The notes beneath the pieces were generated by a model that did not search any database, had not been told where the DNA came from, and saw nothing but the letters and a program-made list of their open reading frames with translations. From CAWVSB01 sp036960375 (GTDB lineage Bacteria; Pseudomonadota; Gammaproteobacteria; Pseudomonadales; CAWVSB01): a stretch of DNA of 64,000 nucleotides. Shown here in pieces: positions 53,489 through 61,949 of the stretch. How positions within the stretch are numbered: position 1 is the stretch's first letter; every line of letters starts with the position of its first letter. The position numbers and the translations under genes are program-made. The DNA lies in the NCBI GenBank assembly GCA_036960375.1, contig JBALVY010000003.1:310001-374000 (forward strand). Direction: 5' to 3'.

Positions 53489-54730
53489 ATGCAAACTGAA
53501 CAAACATTACCGCCGGTTGAAGAGATTTTTAATCCTAATTCCGAGGAATATTGCTACAACCCTGCACCGCAATGCCTGGCTTTGGCCGAGCGCGGGCCGT
53601 TTATCTGGTATGAACCATGGCAAGCCTGGATTATGACCCAAGTGCCAGACATTATGGCGTGCTGGAAAGCTGAATATTTGTCCTCCGACTTTTACGACTG
53701 GGAATTTGCACCCGAACGACCCGCTGAAGACGATTGGAGTAATTTTGAACGCGCTTTAATTGGTCATAGTCTATTAGCAGACCATGATCACCATCGTCTG
53801 GTGCGCCGGGTTACCTCGCCAGCTTTTTCACGCAATGTGGTTGATGAGATTGAGCGTCGGATAAAACCGGAAGTAGAAAAGTTGTTTGATAATCTGGGAA
53901 CACCCGAGTACTTCGATTATAAAGATGAGATTGCGCAGCATATTCCGTTTATCTCGATTACCCGTATGGTGGGTATACCGGAGAAGTACTGGGAAGATAT
54001 TAAACCCGTTATTATGCGTTTTACCGAAACATGGAACCCCACTATTTCGGCGGAGCAGCGCCAGTCTGCAGTAGAAGCCAGTAACCGTGCTATCGATATT
54101 CTTCAAATAGTTATCGCTGAACGTCGTGCTGCACCACAGGAAAATGACTTCCTCAGCGTATTGTTGAAGATCGAAGAAGAAAACGAAAAGTTTGAAGAGT
54201 GGGATGTTATTACGCTGATACTGGCATTGATTGGCGCCGGCGCCGATACTACTCTGGTTGCTCAACAGTGGACTGTGTATTGCCTGCTAAAACATAAAGA
54301 TCAAATAGATCTGGCTCTTTCTACACCTGAAGCATTTGCAAATGCCTTTAATGAGGTAAATCGCTGGGGGGAGCACTCCAAGATGGGGTTTGCACGATAT
54401 GCTCCTAGAGATATGGAAGTGCTGGGACATCAAGTACGCAAAGGCCAAATGATTTTATTAATGCCTCATCTGAGTAAATTTAACCCGGAAATACATGCCG
54501 AACCTGAAAAGTTTGACGTGACGCGTGTTTTTAATCCTGATATTTTATTTGGCTATGGTCCACGTTTTTGCATCGGTGCAGCCTTGGCCAAACGCCAGCT
54601 GTATTTAACGCTATCTGAGTTCCATAAGCGCTTTCCCAATGCCGAGTTGGCAGAAGAACCTGAGCGCGATATGGAAGATCATAATGCGATTGTATTTAAA
54701 AACCTGAGAATTAAAACCAACTGCAGTTAA
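53489..54730 (+). CDS. Cytochrome P450
   Basis: A 413-aa bacterial class-I P450. I-helix GAGADTT (about residue 250), ExxR as E-V-N-R in AFNEVNRWGE, and haem loop FGYGPRFCIGAALAKRQ with thiolate Cys361. Cys361 lies 53 residues from the C-terminus, a normal distance. N-terminus has no membrane anchor. It follows the Rieske gene closely, with AGAG before the ATG, and ends 28 bases before a strong terminator, so Rieske and P450 form one operon. Electron-donor ferredoxin is not encoded nearby. Steroid or fatty-acid hydroxylation is plausible. Confidence 0.92.
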   Translation: MQTEQTLPPVEEIFNPNSEEYCYNPAPQCLALAERGPFIWYEPWQAWIMTQVPDIMACWKAEYLSSDFYDWEFAPERPAEDDWSNFERALIGHSLLADHDHHRLVRRVTSPAFSRNVVDEIERRIKPEVEKLFDNLGTPEYFDYKDEIAQHIPFISITRMVGIPEKYWEDIKPVIMRFTETWNPTISAEQRQSAVEASNRAIDILQIVIAERRAAPQENDFLSVLLKIEEENEKFEEWDVITLILALIGAGADTTLVAQQWTVYCLLKHKDQIDLALSTPEAFANAFNEVNRWGEHSKMGFARYAPRDMEVLGHQVRKGQMILLMPHLSKFNPEIHAEPEKFDVTRVFNPDILFGYGPRFCIGAALAKRQLYLTLSEFHKRFPNAELAEEPERDMEDHNAIVFKNLRIKTNCS

Positions 54731-54757
54731 TCTTTGGCTGTAACACATTTGTGTTTG

Positions 54758-54796
54758 AAAAAAGATCTGACAGCGTTCTGTTAGATCTTTTTTTTG
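54758..54796. terminator. Bidirectional terminator after the P450 gene
   Basis: AAGATCTGACAG (54762-54773) pairs with CTGTTAGATCTT (54778-54789, one G-U) over CGTT, then a run of T to 54795; the A-run on the other side allows termination in both directions. Confidence 0.88.
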
Positions 54797-54949
54797 ATCT
54801 AAAATTGCAAATGATGAGAGTAATTATGGAAATCGAGGCGGTTTGCTCATCAGCTAGGGGTAAAGAAGTGTAGATAGCGGCTTTAGAGTGGTGAAATTCT
54901 TGCCTCCTACAGGTAAGCTGGGGTTAAATCATGGCGTGAGGTTAGGTAT

Positions 54950-55846
54950 ATGATAGAGAAGCAAAAAATTGCTCGTCGCCATTTTCCATCGGCAAGAGAT
55001 GACGCCGGATCTGCGACGCTTTTCCGCCATTCGCCGCAGACCGAGAGTCAGTCTTACCGTTTAGCTTATACAGACGATGATTTCATGGTGCGCGACGAGC
55101 TGCGCGCCGTCAGGTTGCAGTTAGAGTTATTAAAACCCGAACTGGTGCAGCAAGAGCACAAGATCAATTCAACCGTGGTTGTTTTTGGTAGTGCGCGCAT
55201 TCCTGATCTAGAGCTGGCGGATAAGCAATTGCGTGAAGCTGAGGCTGCGTGTGATGAAAATGGTATTGAGGACACAGATACTAGGCTAATTAGGGCTCGC
55301 AGGCTGGCAAAAAAGGTGCATTACTATGACCAGGCCAGACAACTGGCGGAACGCATAACCCGGGAGTCACAGAAGGATGAAACCTGTGAGCTAGTGGTTG
55401 TTACCGGCGGCGGCGGTGGCGTAATGGAGGCAGCTAATCGCGGGGCAAACGATGCCGGTGGTAAATCTATTGGGCTTAATATTGTGCTTCCAATGGAGCA
55501 ATGCCCCAATCCCTACATTACCCCTGAATTGACTTTCCAATTTCACTATTTCGCTATCCGTAAGATGCATTTTTTATTGAGAGCTAAGGCGTTGATAGCG
55601 TTTCCCGGAGGTTTTGGCACCATGGATGAGCTCTTCGAGGCTCTAACTCTGGTGCAGACAGGTAAAATTGAGCCCTTACCCATTTTATTATTCGGTCGCG
55701 AGTACTGGGAGCGAATCATTAATTTTGACGCCTTAATGGAAGAAGGCATGATCTCACCTAAAGATTTAGAATTATTCCATTTTGTTGATACTCCCGAGCA
55801 AGCGTGGGTTCACTTGGCAGGCCTTTATGATCACTGTGATATATGA
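54950..55846 (+). CDS. LOG-family (lysine-decarboxylase-like) nucleoside phosphoribohydrolase
   Basis: A 298-aa Rossmann protein of the long (type II) LOG group. Hallmarks are VVVTGGGGGVMEAANRGA near residue 145 and KALIAFPGGFGTMDELFEAL near 225, the PGGxGTxxE motif with catalytic Arg and Glu around it. LOG proteins release the base from cytokinin-type nucleotides or hydrolyse AMP-like nucleotides. The N-terminal ~90 residues are a poorly conserved extension. It overlaps the antiporter gene by four bases, so the two are co-translated. Confidence 0.88.
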   Translation: MIEKQKIARRHFPSARDDAGSATLFRHSPQTESQSYRLAYTDDDFMVRDELRAVRLQLELLKPELVQQEHKINSTVVVFGSARIPDLELADKQLREAEAACDENGIEDTDTRLIRARRLAKKVHYYDQARQLAERITRESQKDETCELVVVTGGGGGVMEAANRGANDAGGKSIGLNIVLPMEQCPNPYITPELTFQFHYFAIRKMHFLLRAKALIAFPGGFGTMDELFEALTLVQTGKIEPLPILLFGREYWERIINFDALMEEGMISPKDLELFHFVDTPEQAWVHLAGLYDHCDI

Positions 55847-57645
55847 ACATGATGTCTGAATCCTGGGCTTTTGCCATCGCTTATATCGCTTTGGTTTCAT
55901 TTGCGGCCCAATGGGCTGCCTGGCGGGCCAGGTTACCTGCTATTCTATTGCTACTATTGGTAGGCATCTTGTCGGGCTCGGTGCTCGGTGTGCTAAAGCC
56001 TGACCAGCTATTTGGTGAGCTTTTATTCCCCTTCGTTTCAGCCAGCGTGGCTATTATTTTATTTGAAGGCGCGTTGACACTCAATCTTGACGAAATAAGA
56101 AAAACGGCAAGCGTGGTGCGCCGCCTTGTTTCTATAGGCGCCCTGGCAGGTGGTTGTATTGTGACCGCGGCGACCCACTATATTCTAGATTTCTCGTGGG
56201 GCTTTGCGGTGTTGATTGGGGCTATTACCACGGTTACCGGTCCAACGGTGATTTCTCCGTTGCTACGTACTGTCCGGCCTAATGCCAATATTGCCAATGT
56301 ACTGCGTTGGGAGGGTATTCTTATTGACCCGGTTGGTGCAATTCTGACTTTGCTAGTCTTTGAGTTTATTCTGACTCGCTCCCACGGTGGCGCTGTGATG
56401 CATACCTTACAGGTATTTGCAGAACTGGTCGCTACAGGTGTGGTTCTGGGTGGCGGGGCGGGTGCGGCGCTGGGCATTTTACTCAAGCGGCATTTGGTGC
56501 CCGAGTACTTGCGAAATTTTGCAGTATTGAGCGTGGTGTTGGTGGCCTTTACCCTATCGAATTATATCATTCATGAATCAGGTTTGTTAACCGTAACGAT
56601 TGCCGGTCTTATTCTGGCAAATATTCCGGGTGTTCAAATAAGGGATATTCTCCACTTTAAAGAAAACCTGAGCTTATTACTTATTTCTGGCTTGTTTATT
56701 ATCCTGGCGGCCAGAATATCTTTAGAAGATATCAGTAGTTTGGGGTTCAGTGTATTAGTTCTTTTGTTGGTCATGCAATTTGTTGCCCGGCCTGTTGGCG
56801 TCTTGCTTTCCACCTGGGGCAGCAGCCTTACCTGGAAAGAGCGCATCATGGTCTCCTGGGTGGCACCAAGAGGTATTGTAGCGGCCGCTGTAGCTGCCAT
56901 ATTTGCTTTGCGCATGGAGCAGGCCGGCGAGGCGGAGTCTGTATATCTGGTCCCCTTAGTATTCAGCATCATAATCGGCACAGTAGTGTTTCAAAGTATT
57001 ACCGCGCGTTTGGTGGCAGCTTGGTTAGGTGTGGCAGAACCATCTCCTAAGGGGTTTCTTATTATTGGGGCCAATGCCTTTGCCCGTATGATTGCCAAGA
57101 GCCTACAAGATGAAGATATTCAAGTACTGTTGGTTGATACCAGTCGAGAGAATATAGTCGACGCAAAAATGGAAGGCCTAAAAGCGTTTTATGGTAACCC
57201 CGTATCAGAGTATGCAGATCAGCATCTTGATCTGGTGGGCTTGGGTAGAATGCTTGCGTTGACACCAGAAAGGCATTTAAACGCCGTATCGAGCATGCGC
57301 TATCAATCCGAGTTTGGGCAAGATCGGGTGTACAGCATTTTGGTGTCTGACAAGAAATTGGTGGCTGAAAAGCTACGAGCATCGGAACAGCATCGCGGGC
57401 AGACTCTGTTTGGAAAAGATGTAAGTTATGGGAAATTGGCCAGTTTGATATCAAAAGGCGGGGTAATAAAAAGCACAAAAATAACAGCGGATTTCGATTT
57501 TTCCGAATATAAAAATACACATCCTAATGCCATCCTACTCTTTGCCAAAAAGCCTTCTGGATGGCTAGAGGTCTTTAAGGAGGATAGTAAGCTGACACCG
57601 GAGGAAGGTTGGACTATTCTTTCTTTAGTTCCTGCATCAGCTTAA
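55843..57645 (+). CDS. CPA1-type Na+(K+)/H+ antiporter with TrkA-like domain
   Basis: A 600-aa cation/proton antiporter. Twelve or so hydrophobic segments fill residues ~5-395, with LLLLLVGILSGSVLG, LFPFVSASVAIILFEGALTL and GAITTVTGPTVISPLLR near 130 (CPA1 core). From ~405 a TrkA-N/RCK-type Rossmann domain begins: KGFLIIGANAFARMIAKSL and DIQVLLVDTSRENIVDAKMEG, followed by a TrkA-C-like part. The regulatory domain suggests nucleotide gating. The stop codon lies inside a perfect hairpin. Confidence 0.9.
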   Translation: MNMMSESWAFAIAYIALVSFAAQWAAWRARLPAILLLLLVGILSGSVLGVLKPDQLFGELLFPFVSASVAIILFEGALTLNLDEIRKTASVVRRLVSIGALAGGCIVTAATHYILDFSWGFAVLIGAITTVTGPTVISPLLRTVRPNANIANVLRWEGILIDPVGAILTLLVFEFILTRSHGGAVMHTLQVFAELVATGVVLGGGAGAALGILLKRHLVPEYLRNFAVLSVVLVAFTLSNYIIHESGLLTVTIAGLILANIPGVQIRDILHFKENLSLLLISGLFIILAARISLEDISSLGFSVLVLLLVMQFVARPVGVLLSTWGSSLTWKERIMVSWVAPRGIVAAAVAAIFALRMEQAGEAESVYLVPLVFSIIIGTVVFQSITARLVAAWLGVAEPSPKGFLIIGANAFARMIAKSLQDEDIQVLLVDTSRENIVDAKMEGLKAFYGNPVSEYADQHLDLVGLGRMLALTPERHLNAVSSMRYQSEFGQDRVYSILVSDKKLVAEKLRASEQHRGQTLFGKDVSYGKLASLISKGGVIKSTKITADFDFSEYKNTHPNAILLFAKKPSGWLEVFKEDSKLTPEEGWTILSLVPASA

Positions 57646-57658
57646 AAGCTGATGCAGG
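57631..57658 (+). terminator. Perfect hairpin that includes the antiporter stop codon
   Basis: CCTGCATCAGCTT (57631-57643) pairs with AAGCTGATGCAGG (57646-57658) around AA. The TAA stop (57643-57645) is part of stem and loop. Not followed by a T-run. Confidence 0.6.
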
Positions 57659-58021
57659 CTCCTGTGCACATAGCACTGCCTAAAATAATAGTAACCCTCG
57701 TGCTCATACGATTTATAGCCATTAATTCTACGAGTGTTACTACATCAGCCATCGCCTAATAGCCAACATTAGTTTCTCATTTTTAATATACGGCTCATAA
57801 GTGGTTGGAACTATTGACTATATTTTAATTTGTCTTTGTGGCATTAAAGCCCCTACCGTTTGCCAAAGGCGTGATAGCAGAGATGAGAGATACGCGGCTT
57901 CAGAGTCTAAGTTGTTGTTTTTGAATTATTTGTTCAAGAACGTTAGACTTGAGGGGTTCACAGTAAACTGCCTGAGACACATAAGCCTAGGCAGGAGAAG
58001 AAACTGCTAGGAGGATAGGCT
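57659..58021. other. Intergenic region with an attC-like core site
   Basis: No convincing gene is present. A GTTAGAC core (57942-57948, fits GTTRRRY) has a partly complementary GTCTAAG at 57906-57912, as in a decayed attC or attI site. A strong ribosome site AGGAGG (58009-58014) follows, belonging to the broken cassette gene. Confidence 0.4.
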
Positions 58022-58355
58022 ATGTCGCTCATTGAATTGGCTTCACTCGCGGAGTTATTAGGTTTCTTCGCAGTTCTGATTACGCTAGTTTATCTAGCTA
58101 TGCAAACGAAGCACGCTGTTCGTTGTTGGATGGGAAAACAATATTATGGGGCTATTACAAAGCGCAGGAGGGCGAGAATGGTATGAAAGCTGTAATTATC
58201 TTTTTCTACCAATAGTCCGTCAACGGATAAATGAGAGACTATCCAGCCCTAATGATCTTCCACCGGCCTGGACTGAGACAATGTCTTGGCGGGTAGCCGA
58301 TAAAGCAGAACAAGATGCAAAAAACGCCTCTTACAGCGGCGTTATGTGTATCTGA
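58022..58355 (+). pseudogene. Decayed paralogue of the 58.4-kb cassette gene
   Basis: AGGAGG at 58009-58014 is well placed for ATG 58022. The first 33 residues (IELASLAELLGFFAVLIT, then LVYLAMQT) are clearly related to the N-terminus of the intact gene at 58366 (IGSVAELFGAAGVIVS, LLYLSYQI). The frame then stops at 58186. A second frame (58146-58355) carries what looks like the family's C-terminal part, LLQSAGGREWYESC and FLPIVRQRINERLS. An internal deletion plus a frameshift therefore broke the gene. It lies in the first, poorly preserved cassette. Confidence 0.7.
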
Positions 58356-58947
58356 GAGGTACTCCATGAATTGGGATGTAATTGGATCGGTAGCCGAGCT
58401 GTTCGGTGCGGCTGGCGTAATCGTATCGCTTCTATATCTTTCGTATCAAATTCGAATAAATACCAAAACTGTCAAGGCTGAGGCCACCCAAACGACGTAT
58501 ACGGGGTGGTCAGAATTCAACTATGAACTCTCAAAACATCCTAACGCCGTTGAAATAGATCGAATGTGGAAACCTGATTCACTTTGGGATGACTTCAGTG
58601 AGGAAGAGAAGGTAAAGCTGGGCTGGGTGTGCAGAAGCATTGTTATGAGATTTGAAGCAGAGTTTTCTCTGTATGAGGCAGGAATACTTAAGCCTGAGGT
58701 ATGGGAAAAGCATCGAACGTATTGTGGTAGCTTTGTAAACCTGCCAGCGGTTTCCACCTGGTGGGAATCAGAAAAAGAACAACCAATTTGTTCTGAGTCT
58801 TTCATAACGGAAATCGAAGGCGCCCCACAGCATGCGGCATTAACTGCTGGGTCTATAAATGAATAGTATTTGGAGTCGTACACATAATAAGTCAAGGCTG
58901 CAGACATCAAAACTGCTGCGCGGTTTCGGCGCTCGCAGCTTGAAGCG
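58342..58947 (+). mobile_element. Integron-type gene cassette A
   Basis: The left boundary is the core site GTTATGTGTA (58341-58350). Near the 3' end, TACACATAAT (58879-58888) matches its reverse complement at 9 of 10 positions, the expected relation between a cassette start and the R'' box of its own attC. One gene, one attC, same direction, short leader: all typical. No integrase gene in the window. Confidence 0.68.
58366..58866 (+). CDS. Cassette-borne single-helix membrane protein, unknown
   Basis: 166 aa; start at ATG 58366 with GAGAGG 6 bases before. N-terminal helix VIGSVAELFGAAGVIVSLLY is probably membrane-spanning or amphipathic, followed by YQIRINTKTVKAEATQ, a charged, helical cytoplasmic part ending with STWWESEKEQPICSES. 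The pattern (AELxGAxGVIxSLxYLxxQIR) belongs to a widespread, uncharacterised group common in marine bacterial cassettes and islands. Function unknown. A broken paralogue lies immediately upstream. Confidence 0.8.
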   Translation: MNWDVIGSVAELFGAAGVIVSLLYLSYQIRINTKTVKAEATQTTYTGWSEFNYELSKHPNAVEIDRMWKPDSLWDDFSEEEKVKLGWVCRSIVMRFEAEFSLYEAGILKPEVWEKHRTYCGSFVNLPAVSTWWESEKEQPICSESFITEIEGAPQHAALTAGSINE

Positions 58948-58954
58948 TTAGCTC
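58879..58954 (+). other. attC-like recombination site of cassette A
   Basis: R'' is TACACATAAT (58879-58888) and R' is GTTAGCTC (58947-58954). The inner stem is TCAAGGCTGC (58892-58901) with GCAGCTTGA (58935-58943); the arms pair except for one extra G on the left arm, as in the extrahelical base of attC sites. Length about 75 bases, within the attC range. Confidence 0.7.
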
Positions 58955-59594
58955 CTATGAACATAAAGTTATGACAATTTTCACTACATTAGTTGAGGAG
59001 GTTCGTTCCTGTACAATTTGCGCTCCACATCTACCACATGGAGTACGACCTGTATTCCAGATAGACCCTGAAGCAAAAATTCTAATTGCGGGCCAAGCGC
59101 CCGGAAGAAAAGTTCATGAGACAGGCATACCCTTTGATGATGCAAGTGGAGATCGCCTACGAGAGTGGATGGGTGTTTCGAAAGATACCTTTTATAATGA
59201 AAATAATATTGCGATTTTACCAATGGGGTTTTGTTATCCCGGTAGAGGTAAAACAGGAGATCTTCCACCTCGCCCTGAATGTGCGATAGAATGGAGAGAT
59301 AAACTGTTAAAACAATTTACTCAATTACAACTCACGCTTGTAATTGGGAAATATGCGCAGTCTTATCATCTACCTGGAAATGAATTATCACTGACAGAAA
59401 CGGTTAAATCCTGGCAAGATTACTGGCCAAATGTTCTACCTTTACCACACCCAAGTCCAAGAAATAATATATGGTTAAAACGAAACCCTTGGTTTGAATC
59501 CGAAATTATTCCTATCCTTCGCAAACGAATCAATAATCTTTTATAAAAAACAAGAGCTAACAAGCGCTGTACCGGACAATCCGGTGAACGCGGA
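58948..59594 (+). mobile_element. Integron-type gene cassette B
   Basis: Starts at the TTAGCTC that follows cassette A. Its attC R'' box GAGCTAAC (59554-59561) is the exact reverse complement of GTTAGCTC (58947-58954), 8 of 8 bases. It holds the glycosylase-like gene. Visibly more AT-rich than its neighbours, as expected for transferred DNA. Confidence 0.7.
58971..59546 (+). CDS. Uracil-DNA-glycosylase superfamily protein in a cassette
   Basis: A 191-aa protein of the UDG superfamily (PF03167). The nucleotide-binding motif ILIAGQAPGRKVHETGIPF is near residue 38 and the late LPLPHPSPRN near 160 corresponds to motif II (HPS). An N-terminal Cys pair (SCTICAP) could help form an Fe-S cluster, but the four-Cys set of family-4/5 enzymes is not complete, so it may be a variant. 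DNA repair or base removal in foreign DNA is possible. The gene ends 7 bases before the attC R'' box. Confidence 0.8.
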   Translation: MTIFTTLVEEVRSCTICAPHLPHGVRPVFQIDPEAKILIAGQAPGRKVHETGIPFDDASGDRLREWMGVSKDTFYNENNIAILPMGFCYPGRGKTGDLPPRPECAIEWRDKLLKQFTQLQLTLVIGKYAQSYHLPGNELSLTETVKSWQDYWPNVLPLPHPSPRNNIWLKRNPWFESEIIPILRKRINNLL

Positions 59595-59601
59595 ATTATG
59601 C
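59554..59601 (+). other. Short attC-like site of cassette B, right core mutated
   Basis: R'' GAGCTAAC (59554-59561) is followed by AAGCG and the inner palindrome ACCGGA-CAA-TCCGGT (59571-59585). The right core reads ATTATGC (59595-59601) where GTTATGC is expected, so recombination here is probably abolished. Confidence 0.6.
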
Positions 59602-59833
59602 TTAAAGATGATCTCATCATCAATAGGCTATTACCTCTATTCGGCATCATTGCTTGTGGATTATTTTTCCTGTTCACTACATTCAGCGTAGGCGTAAAGA
59701 GGTACCGGATGAGACTGGAGATGTAGGCATCTCTCTGTCCGGGGCGATGGGTATACTGTTGGAACAATTAGTGGACCGTTATCGCCGTATCAAGGACAAG
59801 ATTAAGAGCTCGGAAGCGTCAAGCTGGCCGTAA
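59598..59833 (+). pseudogene. Possible frameshifted small cassette ORF
   Basis: ATG at 59598, inside the attC right core, opens a 42-aa frame with a hydrophobic segment (LLPLFGIIACGLFFLFTTFS) stopping at 59726. The other frame continues smoothly with DETGDVGISLSGAMGILLEQ and RYRRIKDKIKSSE to a stop at 59833. One missing base near 59710 would join them. The end overlaps the 3' end of the opposing kinase gene. Weak but consistent with a broken last cassette. Confidence 0.4.
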
Positions 59834-61178
59834 ACCGGCCGAGCTTTTCATCGTATGTGGTGTTGAGCTCTCCATGGTGCCGCTGAGCGATTCGCGAGGC
59901 AATAGAAAGGCCTAGCCCTGCCCCTGGCTGGCGGTTGTCAGAAGGCCGATAGAAACGTTCGCCCAGTCTATCCATGTCTTGCTCATTTAAGCTGGCGCTT
60001 TCGTTTGTGATTCTGAGTGTTACCGTGTTATCTGATTGGATTGCCTTGATTACGATACTGCTGCTTTCATTAGCATAGCGACAAGCGTTACTCAGTAAGT
60101 TGCGGATCAGGATCATCAATGATTCATTGTGTCCCTGTATAAAGACGTTTTCATTGATATCCAAACGCAAAGCCAACTTTCTGTCATTCAATGCGGAAGA
60201 AAATTCATTGCTGGCTTCCTGGATTAGCATTGCGAGCTGAAGAGGAGCCGGTGGCGGTGACTGATCCGGGTCGAGTCTTGCTAAGGTCAATAGCTGTCGA
60301 ACACTGTGACTGGCTCTATCCACTCGCTCGACAATACGATGTAGGCTGTCAGCAATAGTCGCATCAGGTTGCTGGCGTAGGGTCAGTTGCACTTCACTTC
60401 TTATAGCGGCAAGCGGTGTTTGTAGTTCATGCGCGGCATTGGCGGTAAATCGTTTTTCACTTTCCAGCGATTCGTTGACTCTACCTAGCAAGCGATTTAG
60501 TTCTTCGAATAAGGGTTCTATTTCTCTGTGTACGGTAATTTCCGTGGTAATTGGGCCTAATGACTTGGCCGATCGCTCGCTGATTTGAGCCGCCAAAGTG
60601 CGCAATGGCTTTAACCCTCGATGGGTGCCAAAGTAGATACCGAATGCGGTTAGGGGGAGGATGAAAATAACCGGAAGAATAAGATCCCATAGCAGCTTAA
60701 GCGCGGTCATCTCTGCTTTTTCAATGTTCACTCCGGCGGCAATCCACGCCTTATTAGTTTTGTTGTAGCTATAAATAATTCTCCATATCGAGTCGTCTGA
60801 CTCAATACGCTTAAAAATACTGAGGTCGTCGCCGGGAGGGGGGAACTTGGGCGACTTTGCACCTAATGCTATCTGCTGGTCACCCAGCCATAAATTCATC
60901 GCCGGCATTCCCTCTACATTGAGTTCAGCATCGTTAAAACGTAATAGGTCACCGTCTCTGATCAGTCTTGACTCCAGCTCAAGTCTGCTTTCGCTATTGC
61001 CGAAATATAGAGATGACATGACATTGTGGGTGAGCGAAACAAAGGCTTCCAACTGGAAGTCAATTTGTTTCACCATAGTGGTGGTGGCGTAGATATACGT
61101 TAATACGGCGGTTATCAGCCAGCCGACAAAGACCATGCCGACAACCATGGTCACCAGCCTGTGTTTGAGGGATACCAT
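59802..61178 (-). CDS. Sensor histidine kinase (QseC/TctE-like)
   Basis: A 458-aa kinase. TM1 residues ~10-32, periplasmic sensor ~33-158, TM2 ~160-184 (LLWDLILPVIFILPLTAFGI), HAMP, then the H-box FTANAAHELQTPLAAIRSEV with phospho-His250. N-box LIRNLLSNACRYA near 350 and G-box PGAGLGLSIASRIAQRH near 425. Closely spaced with the response regulator gene, whose stop it overlaps by one base. The periplasmic domain has no recognisable signal motif. The convergent cassette remnant ends within its 3' end. Confidence 0.93.
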   Translation of the reverse strand: MVSLKHRLVTMVVGMVFVGWLITAVLTYIYATTTMVKQIDFQLEAFVSLTHNVMSSLYFGNSESRLELESRLIRDGDLLRFNDAELNVEGMPAMNLWLGDQQIALGAKSPKFPPPGDDLSIFKRIESDDSIWRIIYSYNKTNKAWIAAGVNIEKAEMTALKLLWDLILPVIFILPLTAFGIYFGTHRGLKPLRTLAAQISERSAKSLGPITTEITVHREIEPLFEELNRLLGRVNESLESEKRFTANAAHELQTPLAAIRSEVQLTLRQQPDATIADSLHRIVERVDRASHSVRQLLTLARLDPDQSPPPAPLQLAMLIQEASNEFSSALNDRKLALRLDINENVFIQGHNESLMILIRNLLSNACRYANESSSIVIKAIQSDNTVTLRITNESASLNEQDMDRLGERFYRPSDNRQPGAGLGLSIASRIAQRHHGELNTTYDEKLGRFTASLTLPSS

Positions 61179-61834
61179 TAGCTTTGCACCTTGTAGCCGA
61201 GGCCGCGCTTGGTTTGGATAAAATCCGTACCAAAGCGCTTACGTAGACGTGATACATACACTTCTATTGTGTTGGAGGAGATTTCCTGGCCCCAACTGTA
61301 GAGACTGTCCTCTAGTTTTTCTTTGGTGACGAAGCGATCTTTGTTGCGTAACAGTACTTCCAAAATGGCAAGTTCCCTTGCAGTCAGGTCAACGGCATCA
61401 CCTGCAAAAGTAACGGAGCGATTACTACTATCAAAGTTCAGGTTGCCAGCCACCATCTCGTTGCTTGTATTATCTCCAGATCGACGTATTAGGCTGCGAA
61501 TGCGAGCAAACAGTTCATCGATATCAAACGGCTTGGTGAGATAGTCATCAGCGCCGGCATCAAGACCGGAAATTCGATCGGGGATGGCGTCTCGTGCGGT
61601 GAGCATCAAAACGGGGATACGATTTCTTTTGTCTCTAAGTGCTGTGACTACTTGATAGCCGTCCATGCCGGGTAAGCCCACATCGAGCACGATAAGATCA
61701 TAGGGCGTAGTCATGGTTGCGGATACTACGGTATTGCCTTCAGTCAACCAATCCACAGCATAACCTTCCAGCTGCAGGGCGCGCTGCACTGTATCACCCA
61801 GGTGTTGGTCATCCTCTACCAGTAAGAGTCTCAT
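61178..61834 (-). CDS. OmpR-family response regulator
   Basis: 218 aa: receiver domain with acidic pocket VEDD (residues 6-9), phospho-acceptor Asp51 (DLIVLDVGLPG), conserved Thr in VLMLTARD and Lys in YLTKPFDIDEL; then a winged-helix DNA-binding domain from ~125 (LTARELAILEVLLRNKDRFV, SNTIEVYVSRLRKRFG). It forms a two-component system with the following kinase. The secreted repeat peptide and the Omp85-type barrel genes upstream are candidate targets by position only. Confidence 0.95.
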   Translation of the reverse strand: MRLLLVEDDQHLGDTVQRALQLEGYAVDWLTEGNTVVSATMTTPYDLIVLDVGLPGMDGYQVVTALRDKRNRIPVLMLTARDAIPDRISGLDAGADDYLTKPFDIDELFARIRSLIRRSGDNTSNEMVAGNLNFDSSNRSVTFAGDAVDLTARELAILEVLLRNKDRFVTKEKLEDSLYSWGQEISSNTIEVYVSRLRKRFGTDFIQTKRGLGYKVQS

Positions 61835-61890
61835 CGTCAGCCTTTTGTCGATATTACTGCATAGACTAGCGAATAATTGCCGTCATGTAA

Positions 61891-61914
61891 AAAAGCCAGC
61901 CCAATGGGCTGGCA
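61891..61914 (-). terminator. Rho-independent terminator of the repeat-peptide gene
   Basis: On the minus strand GCCAGCCC (61914-61907) pairs with GGGCTGGC (61903-61896), then a T-run (61895-61890). It separates the small secreted-peptide gene from the response regulator gene. Confidence 0.88.
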
Positions 61915-61949
61915 AATACAATTGAAGCCAGGGGATGGGATTCAATATC

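Noticed and set aside
57062..57520. 152-aa minus-strand frame inside the antiporter gene.
   Set aside because: Shadow of the TrkA-like coding sequence; composition and lack of start signals argue against it.
57801..58010. 69-aa plus-strand frame before the cassette remnant.
   Set aside because: GTG start, no ribosome site, no similarity to known families; better explained as non-coding flank of a cassette.
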